This document shows positions 11,028 through 19,861 of a stretch of DNA of 64,000 nucleotides, piece after piece; positions within the stretch are counted from its first letter, which is position 1; the number at the start of each line of letters is the position of its first letter. Origin of the DNA: Puccinellia tenuiflora (Eukaryota; Streptophyta; Magnoliopsida; Poales; Poaceae); NCBI GenBank assembly GCA_012064385.1, contig QRDG01000139.1:62001-126000 (forward strand). The letters are read 5' to 3'. A program made the position numbers and the translations under genes. The notes below the pieces were generated by a model that ran no database searches, was not told where the DNA came from, and saw nothing but the letters and a program-made list of their open reading frames with translations.

Positions 11028-11461
11028 CACTGGCGGAGCTACGTTACGACCGAACTGGGCCATGGCCCGCCCAGATTTTTTGCAAAAAAAATTTAGCCCT
11101 TATGCATCCGAGGCCCAGACCAATAGCCTATATTGCTCCTCCATGTACGTTGTATCTCAGTCGCTCGTTCCTCTCGCGTCTCGACTCAGAAGCCATGGCC
11201 ATGGAGGCGCCTCGCTAGGTTTAGAAATTTGGATGAAAAACAGAGGGGGGGTCGGGGGAAGCGATGGAGCATAGGAGGCACAGTAGCGCCGCGCCGCCGT
11301 AGGCAGCCAGGGGTCGGCCAACAATAGTTGCAGACCGCAGGCACGGCGGCAGCACACGGGCATGGGGAGTTCTACCAGCGGGCGCCGAGATTGCGACTGA
11401 ATTGATCCCTTTCTCTTCTCTAATTCCCTTGCCTAGGTAATCTTATTTCTTCCCGCCACTG
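11028..11461 (+). mobile_element. Non-autonomous hAT element, 434 bp
   Basis: Termini CACTGGCGGAGC and CCCGCCACTG form an inverted repeat. A perfect 8-bp target duplication GACCTATG lies at 11020-11027 and 11462-11469, the hAT signature. The left end shares GGCGGAGCT and a downstream GGCCCGCCCA motif with the hAT-Tip100 fragment ending at 8853, so this looks like a deletion derivative of the same family. It has no transposase. Confidence 0.85.
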
Positions 11462-11604
11462 GACCTATGCAACTAGCTAGTGGGACTAATTTGTACATGC
11501 CGAAAAACTATTTAGACTATCAGTGTATATAACTCTAACAAATATGCTAACATTAACATGAGTGATGTTTTGGCTCGCGAGGTCAATGCTCCTGCTCGAG
11601 TACA

Positions 11605-11890
11605 AAAAGAAAGAATAATAAAATGTTTTAAAAATTCGTAGATGAACATATACATGTTTTCTAAATATGTGCCTAGTTTCGTGGTGAAATGCCATGTGTG
11701 GTGCTCTATGTGAAAAACACAAAATTGGTGCTCTAAAAAATATTTTTGAAATCCTATTTTACCATTGACTTTTTTTCACACAGAGCACCAGACATATCAT
11801 TTTATCACGAAACTCGACATATATTTAGAAAACATGTATATGTCCATCACTATATTTCTAAGAATTTATAAAACATTTTATTATGAGCAT
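11605..11890. repeat. Long foldback hairpin
   Basis: The arm AATAAAATGTTTTA...TTTTCTAAATATGTGCC...GGTGCTCTATGTGAAAAA (about 11607-11716) is the inverted complement of TTTTTTCACACAGAGCACC...TTAGAAAACATG...AAAACATTTTATT (about 11770-11882). Arms are about 110 bp with scattered mismatches and a central AT-rich loop of about 50 bp. Likely a foldback MITE; terminal target duplication not resolved. Confidence 0.75.
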
Positions 11891-12352
11891 GTGAGCTCGG
11901 GTGCCCATGTGGATTTCCGAACATTAACCACCTTCTCCCTTTTTTTTTTGTTGATTATATAGGGTAGACCCGTCGACGATGCCTAGTTGCCTACCCAGCA
12001 ATACAAAACCACGTTTGACATTGCCGGAGTATGGAAGGCGGTATTGGTATTGTACACACAGCTAAGAGCCTAGTAGGTGGCTAGCAATCTAGATATATAC
12101 TGTAGAATACGATCGACGATCCGCATACCCCTACCATAGCGTTGATCTTTTTATCCAAATCGCAGGCTTTTGCAGGACAGGTAGCATGCAACAATGTTTG
12201 TTTGCGTCGTCGTCGTCGTCGTCGTCACGCCTGATGCAACTTGTTTGGGTGTTTCGCTTGGTGACGAGAGGCTTCTTCCATCCAAGAAATCATTTCTTGA
12301 AACACGTTCTGTGCATCCTCCAGCTCATGACTTCCTATAAAAAATACAGTAC
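11891..12352. other. Intergenic with (GTC)n microsatellite
   Basis: No gene seen. It contains a CGT/GTC trinucleotide run at about 12205-12226. Confidence 0.6.
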
Positions 12353-12772
12353 ATAGCAGTATTATATCTCCTGCATTCAGAACGCCATCTCATGGCAGTC
12401 GGCAAGCGTGTTCGATCTTCTCCTCGGTGTGGCGTCCCGTAAAAATATCTCTGTCGCCATTTTACAAACCAGAACAAACACCAGCTTATCTCTGAAATCA
12501 CCGACGGCATAACAGTTTACTGCTATAGTTACGCTAGTCTCGTATCTCGTGAGAGAGGCACTTAACCACCACACCATAATCTGATATCAGATCAATCAAA
12601 AGCACTGTTCGTGGCTTCACCACACCATAGCAGTATTATATCTCCAGCATTCAGAACTGCCTCTCATACGGGTCGGCAAGCCTGTTCGATCTTCTCCTTG
12701 TTCGACCCACCCACCCAGCGTAGCACCGCGTAAAATATCTCTGTCGCCATTTCCATGGTCTTCTTGATCTTA

Positions 12773-13911
12773 GAGCAACTCCAGCCAGCCCCCCACGAGC
12801 CCTCCCCAGAGCACTTTTTAGCCCTTTTTATACGCCGGCGGTACAAAATTTTCCCAGCCGTGCCTCCACGATCCCAATTTTCGCCGGATTAGCCAAAAAA
12901 ATACGCCGGCGAACCCACGCCGAACCCAGCCTGCTGGGTTTGCCCTGGGGACGCCGGCGATGCCTTTTACATGCAAACTGGTCCACAGTCAGTCACAGAT
13001 AACTCTCTCTCCTCTCTCCTCTCTCCTCTCTCCTCCTTTTTTTTTTCTTTTCCCCCTCCACCTACCCATCGTCGCGTGGCCTCCACCTCCGCGGCCGTGG
13101 CCCTGCCGCCACCGTCTCCATGGCGCCCGTCTACACCGCGCCTCGCGCGCCGCTACCCGCCACCAGCCCCTCCTTCCCCTCCGCGTCCGCCGCCTGGCGG
13201 GCGCCGCGCCGACCCGCCGCTCCTCCGATTTTCCGGTGCAGCACGCGCAGCCCCAGCGCCGACTCCGGCGGCGAGCTTGCCGTCTCCCGTCGCGGCGAGT
13301 TCTCACCAACAGGAGGAGATTGGGGACGAGGGTGGAGGAAGACGACGAGGAGAGGGAGGTGGAGGAGGAAGACGGGAAGTGGAGCTGGGAGAGGTGGAAG
13401 TAGCACTTTGCTCTTATTGAGGAGAGCGAGAGCTCCCTGACTACGAGTCCGACGACCACCCGCGCGAGGAGTGCGGCCGGGTCGGGGTCGTGGGCGACCC
13501 GGACGCGGCGTCGCTCTGCTACCTGGGCCTGCAGAAGCTGCAGCACCACGGGGAGGAGGGCGCCGGGATCGTCGCCGCGACGGGAGACGGCAAGCTCAAC
13601 TCGGTGACTGGGCTGGGCCTCGTCGCCGACGTGTTCGCCGACAAGTCCAAGCTCGCGTCGCTCCCCGGCCCTGCGTCCTTGCGCGCCAGCTCGTCCGGCG
13701 GCCTCCCCGTGTCCCTGTGCGCCAGCTCGTGGCCGCCGCCGTCGCGCCCCCAGCTTGTGGGGGTCGTGGTCGTGCCTCCAGCTCGTGGCCTTTGGGGGGA
13801 CGACTGGGAAACGTGCCATCCCCAGGGCTCAAAAATACGCCGGCGCCCCCCAGGACGACCGATTTTGCGCCGGCAAATCGTCCTGGGGTTGCCCAACGGC
13901 TGGAGTTGCTC
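12773..13911. mobile_element. Gene-carrying (Pack-type) PIF-Harbinger element
   Basis: Termini GAGCAACTCCAGCC and GGCTGGAGTTGCTC are perfect inverted repeats, flanked by a TTA target duplication (12770-12772 and 13912-13914). These are the same termini as the transposase-bearing Harbinger at 17012-19097, which could supply activity in trans. Subterminal parts share CGCCGGCG and GGGTTTGCCCTGGGGACGCC-type GC-rich blocks with it. The interior has no transposase. It has a GC-rich segment resembling the first exon of a plastid-targeted protein, joined to an amidophosphoribosyltransferase fragment (13439-13678). Confidence 0.85.
13439..13678 (+). pseudogene. Captured amidophosphoribosyltransferase N-terminal fragment
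   Basis: An 80-codon open stretch reads DYESDDHPREECGRVGVVGD, DPDAASLCYLGLQKLQHHGE, EGAGIVAATGDGKLNS, then GLGLVADVFADKSKLASLPG. This matches the start of the class II glutaminase domain of glutamine-PRPP amidotransferase (PurF/ASE), the first committed enzyme of purine synthesis. The family has EECGVVGI...LCYLALHALQHRGQEGAGI...GLVSEVF...LDQLPG. The catalytic Cys (in EECG) is present, but the next conserved positions differ (GRVGVV, QHHGEEG). The fragment stops at the LPG motif, before the rest of the glutaminase and the whole PRTase domain, so it cannot be an active enzyme. Upstream Ser/Pro/Arg-rich frames (12960-13400) may be the captured transit peptide. Confidence 0.75.
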
Positions 13912-13931
13912 TTACAAACCAGAACACGCAC

Positions 13932-14752
13932 TTTCTTTTCCCCTTCCTCTGCTCTCGCTAGCTACAGTGCCCTTGAGAGTCCACCTCTGAGGACCGGGCC
14001 GATCTGGCCTCTCCGCCGGAATAGCTGGCCGGAGTTGGTGCTGGAGAGGTGCCGGAGTAGTTTTAGGTCTGTTTAGTAGTAGATCAAGGTAGGTGTGTTT
14101 GGTTTGTCTTGCCTATATGGCGTCTGGCTTCATGCCGTATCCGCCATGTTCTTCCCCGTTTCCGAGCGACGGTGGAAGAATCCTCTTCTTCCTGATGTGC
14201 TGCTATTCGTGGTGGATGGTGGCCGGCGGCGAAGCTGATGGAAGCGGCCTAAATAAGCTCGATGTTGTTCTGGATCGAGGCGGTGGTGGATCTCGTCTCT
14301 TTCCGCGTTTCTCCAGCTGCTGCCGAGGGGGTGGAGGAGGAGAGATGCTGGAGATTGGGGATCTGCTTGGCTTCGATGCTTGTGCGTGGATCTGCCGGCG
14401 TGGTTGCAGCAACTCGGGAGTTCGGTCTGAGGTTGATGGTGGGAGTGGCGGCTGCTCTTCGTCGACGTTGTTGAAGAAGGACGGCGGCGCTCAGTTCCAA
14501 CAAGTACGGGGTGTGTCCCCGGCCGCGTTCGTTCATCGTTCTTTATCTCGCCGGCCTCGTGCGCGGCGGGTGTCTCCTCTGGTTCGTCAAAGGATACTGG
14601 GTTGGAGCTTAGGTGATAGGTTCGTCGTGCTTGCTGCTCCTTTGTTGCTGTTTCTTCGTTCGTCTCCAGATCGAAGTGTTGTGGGTGCGTGTGTTGGATC
14701 TGTAATGTTACTCTTTTATCTATAAACGCGTTCTCTTTTCTCAAAAAAAAAA
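13932..14752 (+). mobile_element. Poly(A) retroposon, 821 bp
   Basis: An insertion ending in a run of at least 11 A. It is flanked by a 15-bp target duplication AACCAGAACACGCAC (13917-13931 and 14753-14767), the mark of LINE-machinery retroposition. The pre-insertion sequence is confirmed by the tandem unit at 12353, where ACAAACCAGAACA is continuous. The 5' end is CT-rich, the middle is GC-rich, and the 3' end is AT-rich (CTGTAATGTTACTC, then TATAAACGCG, then A run). Open frames on both strands have no recognisable domain. See the similar elements at 19862, 23067 and 42171. Confidence 0.75.
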
Positions 14753-14914
14753 AACCAGAACACGCACCAATTTTTCTCGAAAATCGGGAACAGCATAACA
14801 GTTTTTACTGCTATAGTCACACTAATCTGATATCTCGTGAGAGAGACAACTAAACCACCACACCATGATCCATATCAGATCAATCAAAAGCGCTGTTCGT
14901 GGCTTCACCATAAC

Positions 14915-15442
14915 AGTTTCACTGCTATCAAAACTGAAGATCACTGTTCTATTGTGCTCACCCAGAGGGGATCAGTGCGTCCATGACGAAGTGACCACGA
15001 CAAACACGACCACTCTTTGATTAGCTGCATATTGTTGGATTCTGTCACAGCACCGCGGCATGGAGGAGATCAGACTGATGCTGCTGAAGTTAATGGATGG
15101 CGCAGAGATAGGCCTGCAAGTTTTGTTGCTTCCCTTGGCTGATGCAGCTGTAGCGTACAGCCGGCATCAAATCCTGGTGGGCGTATCATCCATGGTTCTC
15201 AGTAATCACCATGGGAGCTGTCCGCTGTGAATCCGTGACTTGAACGTAAATTGTTGCACGTCAGAGCAAGAACTGTTCTTTGAGCAATTCAGAAGAGCAG
15301 AAACCAAGGGGCGAGCTTTTGCATCGAAGGCGTAGGGAAAATCTTTCACAACGATGTCAACTCTTACAGACGGATTTTCACAAAGAGTAGTGCTCTATTT
15401 ACATCATCAGACGACTAGGAACGGATGGAAACGGAACAGGAT
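14915..15442. other. ERF downstream flank and 3' UTR
   Basis: The part from about 15330 to 15442 is the 3' untranslated region of the ERF on the minus strand and is conserved in the pseudogene at 7212-7400. The rest (14915-15330) shows no gene or repeat that I recognise. Confidence 0.55.
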
Positions 15443-16474
15443 CTAGAAGGACAAGCTGGACTCGTCGACGAGGCAGTCGTCGTCGAAGCTCCAGAGGCCC
15501 AGGGCCGCCTCGTCGGCGGCGGGGACGGGGGCGGTGCTCTGCACGGCGTCCGCGCTGAAGAGGCTGTCGAGGGACTCGTAGGCGCCGCCGTCGAAGAAGG
15601 TGAACTGGTCGGAGAAGAGGAGGGCGTCGAAGAGCGCGTCGGAGTCCGAGTCTGAGGCCGGGGCCGACATGCCCTCGTCGGCGGTGTCCTCCGCCTCCGT
15701 CCTTTGCCGCTTCGTCGTGAGCTGCTCGATCTCGGGGTCTTCTTGGGCAGCGGGGACGGCGGGGTGCGCCTCGGCCTCGTCGAGCGCGGACATGCCCTGC
15801 CACGAGAAGTCCGGCAGCGCGCCGACGGACTCGGAGCTCTGGCTCGACTCGTATAATTCGTGCTTGATGACGAAGGACGGCGCGTGCACGGGGACGGCCT
15901 CCTCGTCGACGAGGACGACGGCCGGCGCCGCCTTGGCCGCCGGTGCCGCGTCGGCGCGGCCGCGCTTGCGTGTGCCGGCGGGAGCAGCAGCCGCGGCGGC
16001 GGCGGCGGAGGATGGGAAGTTGAGCTTGGCCCTGGAGCCGCGGATGTCGCGCGCGGCGTGGTCGTAGGCGAGCGCGGCGGCCTCGGCGGAGGGGAAGGTG
16101 CCGAGCCAGACGCGGACGCCCTTGACGGGGTCGCGGATCTCGGCCGCCCACTTGCCCCACGGCCGGCGCCGCACGCCCCTGAACTGCGCCGGCTTCCTGC
16201 GCCTGACGACTGCCGGCGCCGCCACCTGCTGCTGCTTGGAGGCGGCGCGGAAGGCGAACGGCTTGCTCTCGGCGACCTCCTCCTCCTCGATGGGGATCAC
16301 CATCACGTCCTCGTCCGAGTCGTCGTGCTCGAACTCCCGGAACGCGGCCTCGAAGTCGTCATCCGCCGCGGCGTGAGTCTTCCGCTGCTTTCCGTGGGCC
16401 CAGAGGTTGCCCGCCGCCACCCGCCGCGCCGGCGCGCTGGGGATGAGCTCGGCAAGGATCGCGCCTCCACACAT
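15443..16474 (-). CDS. Group VII ethylene response factor (ERF-VII), N-degron transcription factor
   Basis: An intact 343-residue protein. The N-terminus MCGGAILAELIP is the group VII ERF signature. After Met removal, Cys2 is the residue oxidised by plant cysteine oxidases, making the protein an oxygen- and NO-labile target of the Arg/Cys N-degron pathway. A basic RRRK precedes the AP2/ERF DNA-binding domain (about residues 97-154: FRGVRRRPWGKWAAEIRDP, VWLGTFPSAEAAALAYD, RGSRAKLNFP), which binds GCC-box DNA. An alanine run (157-165), a KRGR cluster and acidic C-terminal segments ending LWSFDDDCLVDESSLSF suggest nuclear localisation and an activation domain. By family, it should act in hypoxia or submergence and general stress responses. 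The ATG is fixed by the MCGGAI motif. No intron is needed, although many relatives have one near the N-terminus. A broken paralogue lies at 7212-9087. Confidence 0.93.
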   Translation of the reverse strand: MCGGAILAELIPSAPARRVAAGNLWAHGKQRKTHAAADDDFEAAFREFEHDDSDEDVMVIPIEEEEVAESKPFAFRAASKQQQVAAPAVVRRRKPAQFRGVRRRPWGKWAAEIRDPVKGVRVWLGTFPSAEAAALAYDHAARDIRGSRAKLNFPSSAAAAAAAAPAGTRKRGRADAAPAAKAAPAVVLVDEEAVPVHAPSFVIKHELYESSQSSESVGALPDFSWQGMSALDEAEAHPAVPAAQEDPEIEQLTTKRQRTEAEDTADEGMSAPASDSDSDALFDALLFSDQFTFFDGGAYESLDSLFSADAVQSTAPVPAADEAALGLWSFDDDCLVDESSLSF

Positions 16475-17008
16475 CTTCGCTTTGCTTTGTCTTTCTCTTT
16501 CGCTGTTGTGTTTGCTTTGCTGACTATAGTAGCTCTAGTGCTTTGCGTGTGTTGCTGGGAAGTCGGGGCGGAGGCGAGCTTAAGTAGAGGAGGAGAGGAA
16601 AATATCAACCGGCTCCGGCCGCCGCTCATGTCCGGAGTTCGCGGGCAATGAAGGGAGGATAAGATAGGCCGCGTCGTTGTCAGTCCACTCCGGGAACACA
16701 GCTCAGCTCAGCTCGGAGGTGCATGCATCTGCCCTCTCTGTGTAGGCCAGAGAAACCCAAGGCCGGTTTCGAGCTTCCCGATGCTTCGTCGCGAGGATCG
16801 ATCCTGCCACTGCCCGCGAGCCAACCGTGTTGCCGCGTACACGCGCCTCTACGGCTACGGGAACGCGTGTCGCTTTCTCCACGCTTGGAGCGGCCACACC
16901 GCGGGCCGCACGGATCGGCTTGCGCGCGGCCGCGACACCGAAACCCCCTCCGGCGCCACCGAGTTTGTGGGAAAGGCTGTATTGTCAAGTGGGACGGGGC
17001 TCTGTCGT
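16475..17008 (-). promoter_or_regulatory. ERF upstream region up to the Harbinger insertion
   Basis: About 0.54 kb separates the ERF ATG from the Harbinger. It includes a CTAAG/CTTAAG-containing stretch near 16580, a GC-rich block, and several motifs shared with the duplicated promoter at 9816-10190. No clear TATA box was found, so the transcription start is not assigned. Confidence 0.45.
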
Positions 17009-17011
17009 TTA

Positions 17012-19097
17012 GAGCAACTCCAGCCGTTGGCCCCCCCAGGCCGAATTGCCGGCGATTTTTTGGCCCTGCTGGGGGGGCGCCGGCGGAAAAAAACGGCCTG
17101 GGGGCAGCCCGATTCCCAGCCGTGTCGCCCCCCAGCCCGGCGTTTTCCGGCGTTTTCCCCATAGACCCCCATTTTACTAGTAAAATCTATTATTTTGAAG
17201 CAAATTTATTATTTGTATCAAATAATTCGACAGAAAAATTATTACAAATTGTTTAACAAATCATAAAATTTAAAACAAGTTTTTAAAATCAAATTACATA
17301 AAACCTAGACCTCGCCTTTGCGCCTCCACAGGTGCTCCACCAGATCTTGCTGCAATTGCTCATGAACTACTGGGTCTCGGATTTCTTGACGCGTTGCAAG
17401 GTAGGCAGTCCATGATTTCGGTACAGGCAGACGCTCGCTCTCCTCTGGATCCTCGCCCACGAGAGGACCCTGTCTGAAGTATGGCACCTTCTTCTCCTTC
17501 TCATCCACTGGATACTTCCGCTCGCTCTCGATGATCATGTTGTGCAAGATCACACAACAAGTCATCACCTCCACATCTGATCTTTCGACCAAGACATAGC
17601 GGGATACCGGACAACAGCAAATCGAGCTTGGAGCCCACCAAATGCCCGCTCGACATCCTTCCTGCAAGCCTCCTGGCACTTGGCAAACCAAGCTTTAGCC
17701 GTCTTCGGCACAGGGTTTGAGATGGTCTTCACAAATGTTGACCATTTTGGATAGATACCATCTGCCAGGTAGTATCCCTTGTTGTAATGGTGCCCGTTGA
17801 TCTCGAAGTTCACCGGGGGAGCAATACCTTCAACAAGTTTGGAGAAGACAGGCGAGCACTGCAAGACGTTGATGTCGTTGTTTGATCCTGGCATTCCAAA
17901 GAAGGAATGCCAAATCCAGGTATCATACGAAGCCACTGCCTCAAGTACGACACTGCAACCGCCTTTGTGCCCTTTGTACATCCCCTGCCAAGCAAATGGA
18001 CAGTTTTTCCATTTCCAGTGCATGCAGTCGATGCTTCCTAGCATCCCAGGAAATCCTCTTGCTTCATTCTCGGCTAGGATCCGAGCAGTGTCTTCAGCAG
18101 TGGGTGATCGCAAATATTCAGGTCCAAATGCGCCAATTACGGCTCTGCAGAACCTGTAGAAGCACTCAAGGATGGTGGATTCGGCCATGCGCAGATAGTC
18201 ATCCTGCGAATCAGCTGGAGCTCCATATGCAAGCAATCTCAATGCGACCGTGCACTTCTGGAGCGAGGAAAAACCAACCGTACCGGTGCAATCTTTCTTG
18301 CAAACGAAATAGTTGTCGAACTCTCGGACACCATGCAAAATCTTAAGGAAAAGGTGCCGATTCATTCTGAAACGGCGCCGAAATGTCTTCTCGCCGTGTA
18401 CTGGATCGTCGGCGAAGTAGTCGGCATATAGCATGCAATACCCCTCGGCACGCTGACGTGCCTTGCTCTTGCGCCGACCTGGTGCCGAACCACCGCGCTT
18501 CGGCTGTGCATCGGCGTCGTACAGGCCAGCCAGACAGGCGAGCATCAGTAAGTGCTCTTCGTCGTCGGCGGCGGCAGATTCGGCTTCCTCGTCCAGCAGA
18601 GCGGCGAGCATCTCCTCATCGTCGGAGTCCATCGAGGCAAAGCGTCGAACACCTTGCGGGTAGGGTGGAGGCGGATGTGCGCGAAGCTTGACCGCGACGG
18701 CGATTCTCGGGTGGAGGCGGCTGGGGCGGGGAGGGGATACGGCAGAGGGTGTCGTCGCGGTGGTTTGGCGGTGGTTTTGGTGGCGAGCTCGCGGCGGAAG
18801 GGAAGAGTCGGTGCCGGCGACGGGGAGAAGGAGAGGAGGAAAGGACGAACCCGTTCGTGGAAAGGTGCGTTATCTCGCCGACAGGGGTGGCCCGCGCGGT
18901 TTTCCCCTTTCGCCGGCGCCCCCAGGCCGAACCCAGCGCACTGGGTTCGGCCTGGGACGCCGGATAAAATTTGGCCCAAATCCGGCGAAAAACGAGGCCT
19001 TGGGGGGGTCCTGGGGGCGCGACTACGGGGAAAATGGACCGCCGGCGTCGAAAAGTTGTCCTGGGGGGGCTTCGTGGGGGGACGGCTGGAGTTGCTC
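17012..19097 (-). mobile_element. PIF-Harbinger element with transposase, 2086 bp
   Basis: Terminal inverted repeats GAGCAACTCCAGCCGT and ACGGCTGGAGTTGCTC are perfect, with a TTA target duplication (17009-17011 and 19098-19100). GC-rich subterminal regions lie outside the transposase gene. Only the DDE transposase gene was found; the Myb-like second protein of many PIF-Harbinger elements is not seen. It is inserted upstream of the ERF, in the same orientation as it. Confidence 0.9.
17305..18632 (-). pseudogene. PIF-Harbinger DDE transposase, one frameshift
   Basis: A frame from 18632 encodes MDSDDEEMLAALLD, an acidic start, a basic GRRKSKARQR segment, and the DDE_Tnp_4 core. Catalytic candidates are D in LGSIDCMHWKWKNCP (about residue 200), D in YLADGIYPKW (about 292), and E in KDVERAFGGLQARFAV (about 335). 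After DQMW the frame hits a stop near 17565, while the C-terminal continuation EVMTCCVILHNMIIESERK lies in another frame down to 17305. This indicates a single-base loss near 17570-17576. About 440 residues would be expected overall, close to family size. Apart from this lesion the gene looks recent; otherwise only the lack of the partner protein would limit activity. Confidence 0.88.
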
Positions 19098-19100
19098 TTA

Positions 19101-19861
19101 GTTTAAGCAAGTGCTTTGAGTTTTGTACTCTCCTGATAAGACCCAAGGAGCCAAGAAGAATTCAGACACAGCTTTCGTGTGAAAGATAATATCCATTCAA
19201 AAAAAAAAGATACATGTCACAGTCAAGGGTTTCTTGTCGTTGAGAAAATCCACGGTCAGAGTGCACAGCTTGTTCCAGGCAGGGTTCAGCATTTTTCATA
19301 CACTTCTCTTCACCGTCAGTAGGTTGTTAAGTACTATTAGTGGTGGTAGGAGTAATGCGTTGCACTGCACTTTGGCTACTAACTACACAAAGACACACAC
19401 CAACCGATTTCATTGACCGTATAATTAAACATCTGGACATAATCGCTAAACCAACACATCTGATCATACGTATGTACGTGTTCTATTAATGCCAGGGGTA
19501 AGAGAGCGATTCAGCTAACATAAGCAAAACCATGGTGATTGATTCGCGGCGTTGCCCAAGTGTCCAGAAAGCGGTATTCCATCAGACTTGGTTGTTGAGG
19601 TCCCACCTAGCTAGGCCAGCACTCGGTAGCTGATGAGTAATAAAACTAGGTTTATCAAACGTTTAGCAATATGCAGACTACATACGGAGCAAAATGTTTC
19701 TAGATAAATCCCTATGTAGTCTGTATATAAATAGCTATAATATTTTATAATTATGATACGGACGGAGTAACTAATAGGGACAACATATATACATTAGTAG
19801 CCACCGCAGTACACAAGAAAGAAGGGTGTCTTCTTATATAATTTTCAAAACAATGGCAATT
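19101..19861. other. Intergenic with truncated Stowaway-like MITE
   Basis: No gene. Bases 19676-19771 resemble a Stowaway (Tc1/Mariner) MITE: ACTACATACGGAGCAAAATG on the left and GATACGGACGGAGTA on the right. The two ends do not form a full inverted repeat, so it is shortened. An A run occurs at 19199-19208. Confidence 0.45.

Larger units (their letters stand above)
12353..14914. repeat. About 275-bp tandem duplication, second unit split by two transposons
   Basis: Unit 1 (12353-12626) and unit 2 (from 12627) both start with ATAGCAGTATTATATCTCC. They share GGCAAGC.TGTTCGATCTTCTCC, ATATCTCTGTCGCCATTT, ACCAGAACA.., AACAGTTT.ACTGCTATAG and GATCAATCAAAAGC.CTGTTCGTGGCTTC. Unit 2 is interrupted by a Harbinger element (12773-13911) and a poly(A) retroposon (13932-14752). 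Removing both restores alignment to unit 1, so both insertions postdate the duplication. Confidence 0.85.

Noticed and set aside
15399..16651. Long frames on both strands over the ERF
   Set aside because: Only the minus frame starting MCGGAI has a domain; the rest are shadows.
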